In this document: positions 47,245-55,842 of the stretch, piece by piece
How the letters are laid out: the number at the start of each line of letters is the position of its first letter
How positions within the stretch are numbered: the first letter of the stretch is position 1
From: Microtetraspora sp. NBRC 13810
GTDB lineage: Bacteria > Actinomycetota > Actinomycetes > Streptosporangiales > Streptosporangiaceae
Length of the DNA stretch: 64,000 nucleotides
Reading direction: 5' to 3'
Assembly: GCF_030268685.1 (NCBI RefSeq)
Contig: NZ_BSRQ01000025.1
Span: 79,695 to 143,694 of the forward strand
Translations under genes and position numbers: made by a program
Notes under the pieces: model-generated
The model's database searches: none
What the model was told of the DNA's origin: nothing
Seen by the model: the letters and a program-made list of their open reading frames with translations, nothing else

Positions 47245-48138
47245 CTACAGGCGCAGGCCCGCGAAGGCGGCGCGGTGGTCGCTGCCCGGGGCCGGGGCCA
47301 CGCCCGCCCGGGTGGCGACCAGGCCGCGGTAGAGGATGTGGTCCGGCCGGGTGATCGGGAAGCCGGCCGGCCAGGTGAAGCCGAAGCCGGTGCCCGCCTC
47401 CTGCTGCGCGTCCGACAGCGGGGGCACCAGGCCGTTGCGCTGACGGTCGGTGGTGGCCGTGTTGAGGTCGCCGAGGAGCAGCAGGTGCTTGCTGTCGTCG
47501 TCCTCGATCAGCTTGCGCGCCGCGGCGAGCGTGTGGTCCCGGTCGCCGGTCTCGCCCGGCCTGGCCGAGGCCAGGTGCATCACGTAGACCGTCACCCGGC
47601 CCTTGGGCGTCCGCACCACCGCGCGCAGCGCCCTGGTCCAGCCGAGCCCCACGTCCACCCGGCGGGCCCCGACGATCGGGAAGCGGCTCCACAGGCCCAC
47701 GGTGGCGACGGTGAAGTGGTGCGGGAAGCGCGAGCGGAGCAGGCCGGAGACCCGGTCCCTGGTCGGGCCGGTCATCTCCTGGAGCGCGATCAGGTCGCGG
47801 TCCTTGACGAGGCCGCGCAGCGTCTCCTCCGGGTCGTCGTTGGCGGCGTCCACGTTCAGGGTGAGCACCGACAGGTCGCTCGGCCCGCCCGGCGGCGTAC
47901 GGAAGAACGCCGGGGCGAACATGAACGCCCACACCAGCGCGGGCACCAGGGTCGCCGCGACCGGCGGCCAGGAGCGGGTGAGGCAGGCGACGCCCAGCAG
48001 GACCGGCACGGCGGCTCCGAACCAGGGCAGCACGCTCTCCACGACGGGGGTGACACCGCCCAGGTCGGGCAGCAGCCGATGCGCCCCGAGCAGCAGCGCG
48101 ACCAGACCCGACGCCACCATGACCACCCGTGAAAGCAC
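47245..48138 (-). CDS. Membrane-anchored endonuclease/exonuclease/phosphatase family protein
   Basis: About 297 residues from GTG 48138 (GGGGAG upstream; ATG 48120 possible). Three N-terminal hydrophobic segments (VVMVASGLVALLLGAHRLL; VLPWFGAAVPVLLGVACL; VAATLVPALVWAFMFAPAF) are followed by an EEP catalytic domain facing outward. Its active-site pieces are TLNVDAAND, IALQEM, MHLAS, LLLGDLNTATTD and the closing GSDHRAA. Members include nucleases, phospholipases and phosphatases; the substrate is not readable. It is convergent with the molybdenum operon across a tandem repeat and divergent from the LLM gene. Confidence 0.88.
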   Translation of the reverse strand: MLSRVVMVASGLVALLLGAHRLLPDLGGVTPVVESVLPWFGAAVPVLLGVACLTRSWPPVAATLVPALVWAFMFAPAFFRTPPGGPSDLSVLTLNVDAANDDPEETLRGLVKDRDLIALQEMTGPTRDRVSGLLRSRFPHHFTVATVGLWSRFPIVGARRVDVGLGWTRALRAVVRTPKGRVTVYVMHLASARPGETGDRDHTLAAARKLIEDDDSKHLLLLGDLNTATTDRQRNGLVPPLSDAQQEAGTGFGFTWPAGFPITRPDHILYRGLVATRAGVAPAPGSDHRAAFAGLRL

Positions 48139-48243
48139 CCTGCTCCCCCCGACGGATCTCCGAACTGCGAACAGTAGGGCCCCCGGTGGCCGAAGCCAAA
48201 GCCGACACACGCGGGTCCGGTTCCCGGGGCCCGGCCGGGACGC

Positions 48244-48249
48244 TACCCT
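48244..48249 (+). promoter_or_regulatory. -10 element upstream of the LLM oxidoreductase
   Basis: TACCCT ends six bases before TTG 48256. Either that TTG is a leaderless start in frame with the gene, or transcription starts there and gives a 45-base leader to ATG 48301. Confidence 0.4.
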
Positions 48250-48300
48250 GAGCAGTTGACCGAACATGATTCTGTGCTGCCGTCTCGGGAGGATCGCCCT

Positions 48301-49341
48301 ATGCGCGTTGGTATGGCTCTCAACTACTCGGGAGGCTTCAAGGAGACGGTGGCCGCGCTCGCCGACTACGAGAAGGCCGGGCTCGACACCGTGTTCGTCG
48401 CCGAGGCATACAGCTTCGACGCGGTCAGCCAGATGGGGTTCATCGCCGCCAGGACCGAGCGGATGCGCATCGCGTCGGGCATCCTGCCGATCTACTCCCG
48501 GACCCCGGCGCTGCTGGCGATGACCGCGGCCGGCATGGACTACGTCTCCGACGGCAGGTTCGTGCTCGGCATCGGCGCCTCGGGGCCGCAGGTGATCGAG
48601 GGCTTCCACGGCGTGCCGTACCACGCGCCGCTGGGCCGTACCCGCGAGGTGATCGAGATCTGCCGGCAGGTGTGGCGGCGCGAGCGGCTGGCCTACGAGG
48701 GCAGGTACTACACGCTGCCGCTGCCGCCGGAGCAGGGCACCGGGCTCGGCAAGCCGCTCAAGCTGATCAACCACCCGGTGCGCACCAGGATCCCGATCGT
48801 CGTGGCCGCCATCGGCCCGAAGAACGTCGAGCTGACCGCCGAGCTGGCCGAGGGCTGGGAGCCGATCTTCTACATGCCGGAGAAGGCGGCCGGCGTGTGG
48901 GGCGCCTCGCTGGCCGCGGGCAGGGCGCGGCGCGACCCCGGACTGGGCGACCTGGAGGTGATCGCGCAGGCGACCCTCGCGATCGGCGACGACGTCTCCG
49001 GGCTGATCGAGCTGGGCCGCCCGCTGGCCGCGCTGTACATCGGCGGCATGGGCGCCAAGGGCAGGAACTTCTACAACGACCTCGCCCGCAGGTACGGCTT
49101 CGAGAAGGAGGCCGAGCAGATCCAGGACCTCTACCTGGAGGGCAAGAAGGACGAGGCCGCCGCGCTGGTGCCCCACGAGCTGCTGGAGAAGATGTCGCTG
49201 ATCGGCCCGGAGGGCTTCGTCCGGGACCGGCTCCAGGCGATGCGCGAGTCCGGCGTCACCACGATCAACGTCGCCCCGGTGGCCGCCACCCACGGGGAGC
49301 GGGTCCGGCTCATCGAGAAGGTGCGCGAGCTCGCCGGCTGA
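48301..49341 (+). CDS. LLM-class F420-dependent oxidoreductase
   Basis: Luciferase-like monooxygenase superfamily enzyme of the F420-using type, 346 residues. Family features: MRVGMALNYSGGFKETVAALADYE start, LDTVFVAEAYSFDA, ERMRIASGILPIYSRTPALLAM, DGRFVLGIGASGPQVIEGFHG and IPIVVAAIGPKNVELTAELAEGW (segments in order). ATG 48301 has GGGAGGA upstream; an in-frame TTG at 48256 could be a leaderless alternative. It has no operon partner. The substrate is unknown; actinomycetes carry many such paralogues. Confidence 0.92.
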   Translation: MRVGMALNYSGGFKETVAALADYEKAGLDTVFVAEAYSFDAVSQMGFIAARTERMRIASGILPIYSRTPALLAMTAAGMDYVSDGRFVLGIGASGPQVIEGFHGVPYHAPLGRTREVIEICRQVWRRERLAYEGRYYTLPLPPEQGTGLGKPLKLINHPVRTRIPIVVAAIGPKNVELTAELAEGWEPIFYMPEKAAGVWGASLAAGRARRDPGLGDLEVIAQATLAIGDDVSGLIELGRPLAALYIGGMGAKGRNFYNDLARRYGFEKEAEQIQDLYLEGKKDEAAALVPHELLEKMSLIGPEGFVRDRLQAMRESGVTTINVAPVAATHGERVRLIEKVRELAG

Positions 49342-49467
49342 TCAAGCCGTTCACACGTTCCTTGCCCCCGCTTCACCGATGGGTGTGAGGATTCCGCCGT
49401 ACCCACCGGCGGTTCGGGGCGTGTGATCCCGCCGGTCCCCGACCCCGCCCGACTCCGGGAGCACATC

Positions 49468-50739
49468 GTGAGACTCCGCCGCGTCCTCGTCCTCGCCGCC
49501 GTCGCCGCGGCGCTCGTCCCCGCCACCGCGGGGACGTCCGCCGCCTCGGCGACCACGCCGCACGACCGCCACGACCGCCACGACCGGCGTGAGCCGGTGC
49601 GGTTCGCCACGTTCAACGCCTCGCTCAACCGTTCGGCCGAAGGGCGGCTGGTCGCCGACCTGTCGAACCGGGACAACGCCCAGGCCAGGGTGATCGCCGA
49701 GATCGTGCAGCGGGCCGCGCCCGACGTCCTGCTCGTCAACGAGTTCGACTACGACGCGGCGGGCCGGGCCGCCCGGCTCTTCCAGGACAACTATCTGTCC
49801 GTCGGGCAGAACGGCGCCAGGCCGATCAGCTACCGCTACCGGTACACCGCCCCGAGCAACACGGGCCTGCCCTCCGGCTTCGACCTCAACAACGACGGCA
49901 GGGTGGCGGCCACCCCCGGCACGCCCGGCTACGGGGACGACTCCCTGGGCTTCGGCGAGTTCCCCGGCCAGTACGGCATGGTCGTCTACTCGAAGTACCC
50001 GATCGGCGACGTGCGCACCTTCCAGCGGTTCCGGTGGAAGGACATGCCGGGCGCGGCGCTGCCGGACGACCCGGCGACGCCCGCCCCCGCCGACTGGTAC
50101 ACCCCCGAGGAGCTCGACGTCGTGCGGCTGTCCTCCAAGAGCCACTGGGACGTGCCCGTCCGGGTCGGCGGGGACGGCCGTGGGGACGACGTGCACTTCC
50201 TGGTGAGCCACCCCACCCCGCCCACCTTCGACGGCGCGGAGGACCGCAACGGGCGGCGCAACCACGACGAGATCCGGTTCTGGGCCGACTACGTGTCCCC
50301 GGCGCGCGGCGGGTACATCCGCGACGACCGCGGGCGGCGCGGCGGCCTGCGGCCCGGCGCGCAGTTCGTCGTCGCCGGCGACCTGAACGCCGACCCCGCC
50401 GACGGCGACAGCTACGACGGCGCCGTCCACCAGCTCCTGCGCAGCCCGCGGATCGACGCCCGCTCCGCCCCCGCGAGCGACGGCGCCCCGGAGGCGGCCG
50501 CCCTCCAGGCGGGCGCGAACGCCGCGCACCGGGGCGACCCGCGGTACGACACCGCCGACTTCGCCGACACCGCCCCCGGCAACCTGCGGGCCGACTACGT
50601 GCTGCCCTCCAAGGGGCTCGGCGTGCGCGGCGGCGGCGTCTTCTGGCCCCGCCAGGCCGACCCGCTGTCCCGGCTCACCGGCGTCTACCCCTTCCCGAGC
50701 TCCGACCACCGCCTGGTCTGGCTGGACATCCGCCCCTGA
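49468..50739 (+). CDS. Secreted endonuclease/exonuclease/phosphatase family protein
   Basis: Exported EEP-fold hydrolase, 423 residues. GTG 49468 (GGGAG six bases upstream) gives a clean signal peptide: RLRRVLVLAAVAAALVPATAGTSAASA, split as basic start and hydrophobic core. GTG 49423 would add 15 residues before it. The His/Asp-rich DRHDRHDRRE follows. Catalytic pieces: RFATFNASLN, LLVNEFDYD, FLVSHPTPP, FVVAGDLNADPADGD and PSSDHRLVWLDI. The Asn/Glu/Asp/His set looks complete. It is distinct from the membrane-anchored EEP gene on the other side of the LLM gene. Substrate unknown; secreted phosphodiesterase or phosphatase is likely. Confidence 0.88.
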   Translation: MRLRRVLVLAAVAAALVPATAGTSAASATTPHDRHDRHDRREPVRFATFNASLNRSAEGRLVADLSNRDNAQARVIAEIVQRAAPDVLLVNEFDYDAAGRAARLFQDNYLSVGQNGARPISYRYRYTAPSNTGLPSGFDLNNDGRVAATPGTPGYGDDSLGFGEFPGQYGMVVYSKYPIGDVRTFQRFRWKDMPGAALPDDPATPAPADWYTPEELDVVRLSSKSHWDVPVRVGGDGRGDDVHFLVSHPTPPTFDGAEDRNGRRNHDEIRFWADYVSPARGGYIRDDRGRRGGLRPGAQFVVAGDLNADPADGDSYDGAVHQLLRSPRIDARSAPASDGAPEAAALQAGANAAHRGDPRYDTADFADTAPGNLRADYVLPSKGLGVRGGGVFWPRQADPLSRLTGVYPFPSSDHRLVWLDIRP

Positions 50740-50801
50740 CGCCGGGCGCCGCGGGGGAGTCCGGGACGGGGCTCCTCCCGGTGCGGCGGGCGCGGGGGCC
50801 G

Positions 50802-50807
50802 TACAGT
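50802..50807 (+). promoter_or_regulatory. -10 element of the M24 peptidase gene
   Basis: TACAGT ends six bases before ATG 50814 with no Shine-Dalgarno between; leaderless arrangement. Confidence 0.5.
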
Positions 50808-50813
50808 CGGGGC

Positions 50814-51884
50814 ATGACCGTTGACCACGCCGCCCGCCGGGCCCGCCTGGCCGCGGCCCTCCCCGAGCTCTCCGCGGACGCCGTCCTGGTGACCAAACCG
50901 GTGAACGTCCGCTACCTGACCGGGCTGGCCAGCTCCAACGCCGCGCTGCTGGTGCGCGTGGGGGAGGCGGGCGCCGTGCTCGCCACCGACGTGCGCTACA
51001 TCGAGACGGCCCGGCGGATCTGCCCGGACGTGGAGATCGTCCAGGAACGCGACGTCGCCGGTGCGCTGGCCGGCCGGGCCGCGGGGGCGCGCCTGGCCGT
51101 CGAGGCGCACCACATGCCGGTGGCGGAGTTCCACCGGCTCGGCGACGCCCGCGGCGCGACCCTCGTCCCGGTCTCCGCGCCGGTGGAGCGGCTGAGGGTG
51201 GTCAAGGACGAGGCGGAGATCGACCTGCTCAGGACCGCCTGCGCCATCACCGACCAGGCGTTCGCCGACGTGCTGCCGGTGATCAGGCCGGGCGTCACCG
51301 AGCGCGAGATCGCCCGCGCGCTGGAGACCCGGATGGCCGAGCTGGGCGCGGACAAGCCCGCGTTCGACTCGATCGTGGCCGCGGGACCCAACGGCGCCGT
51401 GCCGCACCACTCGCCGGGCGACCGCCCCGTCCGGCGCGGCGACCTGGTCACCATGGACTTCGGCGCGCTCAGCGCCGGCTACCACGCCGACATGACCAGG
51501 ACCGTCGCGGTGGGCGAGCCGGCCGGCTGGCAGCGCGACCTCTACGACCTGGTCAGGGAAGCCCAGCGGGCCGGGCGGCACGCCCTGCGGCGTGGCGCGA
51601 GCGCGCACGACGTGGACGCCGCGGCGCGGGAGGTCATCGCCGCGGCGGGGCACGCCGGGGACTTCGGGCACGGGCTGGGACACGGCGTCGGCCTGGAGAT
51701 CCACGAGGATCCGTTCCTGGGGCCGGACAAGCCGGGTAGGATAGAGGATCGAGTTCCGATCACCGTTGAGCCCGGGGTCTACCTTCCGGGCAAGGGTGGG
51801 GTCCGCATCGAGGACACGCTCGTGGCGCGTGACGATCGACCGGAGCTCCTCACCAAGACGACCAAGGAGCTGCTGGTCCTGTAG
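50814..51884 (+). CDS. M24-family Xaa-Pro peptidase
   Basis: Metallopeptidase of the aminopeptidase P / prolidase group, cleaving next to proline. 356 residues: N-terminal creatinase-like domain ([22 protein letters not shown]) and C-terminal pita-bread domain. The metal ligands are in order: Asp in [10 protein letters not shown], Asp in HADMTRTV, His in [15 protein letters not shown], Glu in [10 protein letters not shown] and Glu in [11 protein letters not shown] 50814 is the family N-terminus and lies six bases after TACAGT. The position directly upstream of efp, 35 bases away, is conserved in actinobacteria, so the two may be cotranscribed. Confidence 0.93.
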   Translation: MTVDHAARRARLAAALPELSADAVLVTKPVNVRYLTGLASSNAALLVRVGEAGAVLATDVRYIETARRICPDVEIVQERDVAGALAGRAAGARLAVEAHHMPVAEFHRLGDARGATLVPVSAPVERLRVVKDEAEIDLLRTACAITDQAFADVLPVIRPGVTEREIARALETRMAELGADKPAFDSIVAAGPNGAVPHHSPGDRPVRRGDLVTMDFGALSAGYHADMTRTVAVGEPAGWQRDLYDLVREAQRAGRHALRRGASAHDVDAAAREVIAAAGHAGDFGHGLGHGVGLEIHEDPFLGPDKPGRIEDRVPITVEPGVYLPGKGGVRIEDTLVARDDRPELLTKTTKELLVL

Positions 51885-51919
51885 GGCAGGGGCGGCAGCC
51901 GTACGCAGGAGAAGAGCGA

Positions 51920-52480
51920 GTGGCGACGACCAACGACCTCAAGAACGGCATGGTGCTGAAGCTCGATGGCGGTGAGCTCTGGTCCGTCGTGGAGTTCCAG
52001 CACGTCAAGCCCGGCAAGGGCGGCGCGTTCGTCCGTACCAAGCTGAAGAACATCCTGTCGGGCAAGGTCGTGGACAAGACCTTCAACGCCGGCGTCAAGG
52101 TCGACGTGGCCAACGTCGACAAGCGCGAGATGCAGTTCTCCTACCTCGACGGCGAAGAGTTCGTCTTCATGGACACCGAGACCTACGACATGGTCAACGT
52201 GTCCCGCGGCACGGTCGGCAGCGCCGCCGGCTACCTGCTGGAGAACGCGCTGGCCACCATCGCCTTCAACGAGGGCAGCCCGCTCTACGTCGACCTGCCC
52301 GCCGCGGTCGAGCTCACCGTCTCGCACACCGAGCCCGGCCTGCAGGGCGACCGCTCCACCGGCGGCACCAAGCCCGCCACCCTGGAGACCGGCGCCGAGA
52401 TCAAGGTCCCGCTGTTCATCACCACCGGCGAGAAGGTCAAGGTGGACACCCGCACCGGCGACTACCTCGGCCGAGCCTGA
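51920..52480 (+). CDS. efp: Translation elongation factor P
   Basis: Relieves ribosome stalling at consecutive prolines. 186 residues, three beta-barrel domains. The tip loop reads [10 protein letters not shown] with Lys33. Characterised actinobacterial EF-Ps with unmodified Lys have a palindromic PGKGP loop; here Gly35 replaces that second Pro. No epmA, epmB, earP or ymfI-like modification gene is in the window. The C-terminus shows [19 protein letters not shown] and [26 protein letters not shown] 51920 follows GAGAAGAG. It overlaps nusB by one base (TGATG). Confidence 0.97.
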   Translation: MATTNDLKNGMVLKLDGGELWSVVEFQHVKPGKGGAFVRTKLKNILSGKVVDKTFNAGVKVDVANVDKREMQFSYLDGEEFVFMDTETYDMVNVSRGTVGSAAGYLLENALATIAFNEGSPLYVDLPAAVELTVSHTEPGLQGDRSTGGTKPATLETGAEIKVPLFITTGEKVKVDTRTGDYLGRA

Positions 52481-52890
52481 TGTCGTCTAGGGGAAAGGCG
52501 CGCCGCAGGGCGCTGGACATCCTCTTCGAATCCGAACTGCGCGGCGAGGACCCGATGAAGGTCCTCGCCGAGCGGTTCGAAAGGGCCGATCCTCCCGTCA
52601 ACGAGTACACCTCCACCGTCGTCGAAGGCGTCTGCCGGCACCGGGCGCGCATCGACGACCTCATCTCCACCTACGCCGAGGGCTGGACCCTCGACCGGAT
52701 GCCCGCCGTCGACCGTAACGTGCTGCGCGGCGGCACCTACGAGCTGCTGTGGGCGCCCGACGTCCCCGAGGGCGTGGTCATCAGCGAGTGGGTGCACCTG
52801 GCGGCCGAGCTGTCCACCGACGAGTCCCCGCAGTTCGTCAACGGCCTCCTGGCCCGGTTCAAGCAGCTGAAGCCCAGCCTCACGCTCTGA
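52480..52890 (+). CDS. nusB: Transcription antitermination factor NusB
   Basis: RNA-binding partner of NusE (S10) in rRNA antitermination. 136 residues with the all-helical family pattern: SSRGKARRRALDILFESELRG, VVEGVCRHRARIDDLI, MPAVDRNVLRGGTYELLW and a C-terminal FVNGLLARFK. ATG 52480 shares its A with the efp stop, which indicates coupling. Last gene of the efp-nusB pair. Confidence 0.95.
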   Translation: MSSRGKARRRALDILFESELRGEDPMKVLAERFERADPPVNEYTSTVVEGVCRHRARIDDLISTYAEGWTLDRMPAVDRNVLRGGTYELLWAPDVPEGVVISEWVHLAAELSTDESPQFVNGLLARFKQLKPSLTL

Positions 52891-53049
52891 CCGGCCGCCG
52901 CCGGTCGTCGCCGGTCGCCCTCCGCGTGCCGTCCGTGTGCCGCCGGGGTGCCGTCCGGTCCGCCGGCTGCGCGGGCGCCCGGAGCGGACGCCTGGACGGG
53001 CACCCGGGCGGGCTCGGACGCCCCGGGGACGATCCGGCGTAGGCTGGGC

Positions 53050-53073
53050 GCGTCGAAGCGTCGAAGCGTCGAA
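53050..53073. repeat. Octanucleotide repeat before the methyltransferase gene
   Basis: Three copies of GCGTCGAA in tandem, between a TAGGCT -10-like hexamer (53040-53045) and the Shine-Dalgarno of the next gene; they would lie in its 5' leader. Confidence 0.85.
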
Positions 53074-53086
53074 TGGAGGCTGAAAG

Positions 53087-53848
53087 TTGCGTACCGATGG
53101 CATCACGCGGCAGGCGGCGATCCCGGGGGTGCGCACCGCCGTGGTCTGGGACGCGCTGGGCGTGGTCCTGGCCGAGCTGGTCTCCGCCACCGGGCGCGCC
53201 CGCCTCGACATCGTCGACGCGGGCGGCGGCACCGGCGGCTTCGCCGTCCCGCTCGCGGAGCTCGGGCACGGGGTGACCGTTGTCGACCCCAGCCCCGACT
53301 CGCTCGCCGCGCTCGAACGCAGGGCCGCCGAGGCCGGCGTGAGCGTGCGCGGCCTGCAGGGCGACGCCGCCGACCTCGGCGAGCTGCTCCCCGAGGCCGC
53401 CGCCGACCTGGTGCTCTGCCACAGCGTGCTGGAATACGTCGAAGACCCGGTCAGCGCGCTGGCCGCGGCCGGTCGCCTGCTGCGGCCCGGCGGCGCGATC
53501 AGCGTCCTGGCCGCCAACCCGGTCGCCACCGCGATCCACCGTTCCGTCGCCGGGCGGTTCGACGAGGCCAGGCAGGTGCTCGGCGACCCCGCCGGCCGCT
53601 GGGGCGACCGCGACCCCACGCCGCGCCGGTTCGACGCCGGGGCGCTGGCCGGGCTGCTCGCATCGACCGGTTTCACCCCGGGGGAGGCGCTCGGCGTGCG
53701 GGTCTTCGCCGACCTGGTGCCCAGCCGTCTGCTCGACGGCGAGCCGGGGGCCGCCGAGGCGCTGGTGGCGCTGGAGCAGGCCGTCGCCTCCCATCCCGTG
53801 CTGCGCGACATCGCCACCCAGCTTCACGTGCTGGGACGTAGGATGTAG
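53087..53848 (+). CDS. Class I SAM-dependent methyltransferase
   Basis: 253 residues with a Rossmann methyltransferase core. Motif I is DIVDAGGGTGGFAVPLAELG (about 45-64), an acidic residue ends strand 2 (VTVVDPSPDSL), motif II-like LQGDAADL follows, and motif IV reads DLVLCHSVLEYVEDP. The pattern resembles SmtA/CmoM-type tRNA-modifying or small-molecule methyltransferases; the substrate cannot be read. TTG 53087 is supported by GGAGG seven bases upstream. The dinB start lies 27 bases downstream, but behind its own promoter. Confidence 0.85.
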   Translation: MRTDGITRQAAIPGVRTAVVWDALGVVLAELVSATGRARLDIVDAGGGTGGFAVPLAELGHGVTVVDPSPDSLAALERRAAEAGVSVRGLQGDAADLGELLPEAAADLVLCHSVLEYVEDPVSALAAAGRLLRPGGAISVLAANPVATAIHRSVAGRFDEARQVLGDPAGRWGDRDPTPRRFDAGALAGLLASTGFTPGEALGVRVFADLVPSRLLDGEPGAAEALVALEQAVASHPVLRDIATQLHVLGRRM

Positions 53849-53868
53849 AACGCGTGTTCGCCTAGGAT
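53846..53868 (+). promoter_or_regulatory. LexA-like box and -10 element of dinB
   Basis: AGAACGCGTGTTCG (53847-53860) matches the actinobacterial SOS box CGAACNNNNGTTCG in 9 of 10 defined bases. It ends two or three bases before the -10 TAGGAT (53863-53868), which itself ends six bases before GTG 53875. LexA bound here would block the promoter. Confidence 0.6.
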
Positions 53869-53874
53869 GGTGAC

Positions 53875-55113
53875 GTGTCGAGAAAGCAGCAGGTCCCCAA
53901 GGTGGCCTCGGCGCTGGGCGCCGACGACACCGGCTGCCCGATCCTGCACGTCGACATGGACGCCTTCTATGCCAGCGTCGAGCTGATCGAGCGGCCGGAG
54001 CTTGTGGGCACCCCGGTGATCATCGGTGTGCCCGGCCTGCGGGGCGTGGTGCTGAGCGCGACCTACGAGGCCAGGCGCTTCGGCGTCCACTCGGCCATGC
54101 CGATGACCAGGGCCATGCGGCTGTGCCCGCGGGCGACCGTGATCCCGCCCAGCCACGGCAAGTACGCGGAGGTCTCCCGCGGGGTGATGGAGATCTTCCA
54201 CGCGATCACTCCGCAGGTGGAGCCGATCGCCTCCGACGAGGCGTTCCTCGACGTCGGCGGGGCCCGGCGCAGGCTGGGGCGGCCGGCCGCGATCGGCGAG
54301 GCGATCCGCGCCCAGGTGGCCGAGCGTTACGGCATCACCTGCTCGGTCGGGGTGGCGGGCAGCAAGTTCGTCGCCAAGCTCGCCTCCCGCCAGTGCAAGC
54401 CGAACGGCCTTCTGGTCGTTCCGGCCGACGGAGTGGTGCAATTCCTCCACCCGCTCCCCGTCGGCGCCCTGTGGGGCGTTGGGGACCGTACGGAGCAGGC
54501 TCTGGTCCGGCTGGGCATCAGGACCGTCGGAGATCTGGCCAGGGTCCCCGTCGCCACCCTCCAGCGCGAGCTGGGCCAGGCCGCCGGCACGCACCTCGCC
54601 GCCCTCGCCTGGGGCCGCGACGAGCGCGCGGTGACACCGCACGTGCCGGACAAGAGCATCGGCGCGGAGGAGACCTTCCCCGCCGACGTGGACGACCCCG
54701 AGGCCATCAGGCGCGAGCTGCTGCGGCTGTCGGAGCGGGTCGCCGCCAGGCTGCGCGCGGGCGGGCACGTCGGCCGCACGGTCAGCGTGAAGCTCCGCCG
54801 TTCCGACTTCTCCACGATCACCCGTTCCCGCACGCTTCGCGAGCCCACCGACGTCGCCCAGGAGATCTACGTCACCGCCTGTGACCTCTTCGCCGCGGCG
54901 GGTCTCGACCGGGTCCGGCTGCGCCTCGTCGGAGTCAGGGTGGAAAATCTGAGAGGTGCCGACACGTCCGCGCGGCAGCTTACCCTGGGAGAGCGGGAGA
55001 CAGGCTGGAGAGAGGTGGAGCGCGCTATGGACAAGGCGGTTCGGAGATTCGGCCCGGATGCGGTCCGCCCGGCATCGCTCGTTCGCCCCAAGTTTGATGG
55101 AATAGACGTATGA
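53875..55113 (+). CDS. dinB: DNA polymerase IV (Y-family, DinB)
   Basis: Translesion polymerase, 412 residues. Catalytic carboxylates are in ILHVDMDAFYASVE and SDEAFLDV. IGVPGLRGVVLSATYEAR and the helix-hairpin-helix GVGDRTEQALVRLGIRTVGDLA are family features. The little-finger domain follows (IGAEETFPADVDDPE, TVSVKLRRSDFSTITRSRTL). RQLTLGE near residue 365 could be a beta-clamp-binding peptide. GTG 53875 appears leaderless, and the promoter carries a LexA-like box, so damage induction is likely. The short tail after residue 400 is unremarkable. Confidence 0.95.
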   Translation: MSRKQQVPKVASALGADDTGCPILHVDMDAFYASVELIERPELVGTPVIIGVPGLRGVVLSATYEARRFGVHSAMPMTRAMRLCPRATVIPPSHGKYAEVSRGVMEIFHAITPQVEPIASDEAFLDVGGARRRLGRPAAIGEAIRAQVAERYGITCSVGVAGSKFVAKLASRQCKPNGLLVVPADGVVQFLHPLPVGALWGVGDRTEQALVRLGIRTVGDLARVPVATLQRELGQAAGTHLAALAWGRDERAVTPHVPDKSIGAEETFPADVDDPEAIRRELLRLSERVAARLRAGGHVGRTVSVKLRRSDFSTITRSRTLREPTDVAQEIYVTACDLFAAAGLDRVRLRLVGVRVENLRGADTSARQLTLGERETGWREVERAMDKAVRRFGPDAVRPASLVRPKFDGIDV

Positions 55114-55260
55114 CGTCGCCTTCGGTTTGGTCTGCGTTGGACGTTTTCTTTCGCCCGCGTCTACAGCCTCGTATTCTGGGGATAACCGACCGCGAGGTTC
55201 GGACACCCCGTGTCGTCCGTTGCCGTCTTCCCCGTCCTGGGGCCGTCCTTGGGAGGCGCC

Positions 55261-55662
55261 ATGCCGCTCTCTGAGCACGAGCAGCGCTTGCTCGACCAGA
55301 TCGAGCAGGCCCTCTACGCCGAGGATCCGAAGTGGGCCAACACCGTCCGGATCCGTGATCCGCGCAACCATTACAAGCGCCGCCTGGTGAAGGCCTCCAT
55401 CGGCTTCGTCGCGGGCATCGTCCTGTTGATGGTCGGCGTGGTGATCAACGTCATCCTGCTCGGCGTCGGCGGCTTCGTGGTCATGCTCGCCGCGTGTCTG
55501 TGGGGTCTGTCCAGTTGGAAACGCATGAACGGGTTCGGTGACGGGTCCGCCGCCGCCGCTGCCCCCGGGGCCGCGGGCAGGGCCGAGCGCCGCAGCGGCC
55601 CACGGCAGACGTTCATGCAGCGGATGGAGGAGCGCTGGCGCCGTCGGCACGACGAGCGCTGA
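55261..55662 (+). CDS. DUF3040 membrane protein
   Basis: 133 residues. MPLSEHEQRLLDQIEQALYAEDPKWA is the typical DUF3040 start, followed by two membrane helices (ASIGFVAGIVLLMVGVVINVILL and GVGGFVVMLAACLWGL) and a basic, Ala/Arg-rich tail. The family is common in actinobacteria, including near the dcw cluster; function unknown. ATG 55261 has GGGAGG upstream; the longer frame from 55210 adds no family sequence. A possible -10, TATTCT, lies near 55173. The gene ends before a strong bidirectional terminator. Confidence 0.88.
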   Translation: MPLSEHEQRLLDQIEQALYAEDPKWANTVRIRDPRNHYKRRLVKASIGFVAGIVLLMVGVVINVILLGVGGFVVMLAACLWGLSSWKRMNGFGDGSAAAAAPGAAGRAERRSGPRQTFMQRMEERWRRRHDER

Positions 55663-55778
55663 GCGACCCCCACCGCACCTGACCGGAAGGGCACGGGTGT
55701 GATCCCGGTGATCGCGCCCGCCCGGTTCACGGCACGGACGCCTGTGGCGACCCTGGGCACACGACACACCTGACGCGC

Positions 55779-55817
55779 ATCGTGCGGCCGTCCCCTCCAA
55801 GGGGGCGGCCGCACGAT
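55779..55817. terminator. Bidirectional terminator between DUF3040 and transglutaminase genes
   Basis: Arms ATCGTGCGGCCGTCCCC (55779-55795) and GGGGGCGGCCGCACGAT (55801-55817) pair along 17 bases with one G-U. It lies between convergent genes and can serve both. Confidence 0.85.
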
Positions 55818-55842
55818 CGGTGTCCGGGGATGTCCCCGGCGT

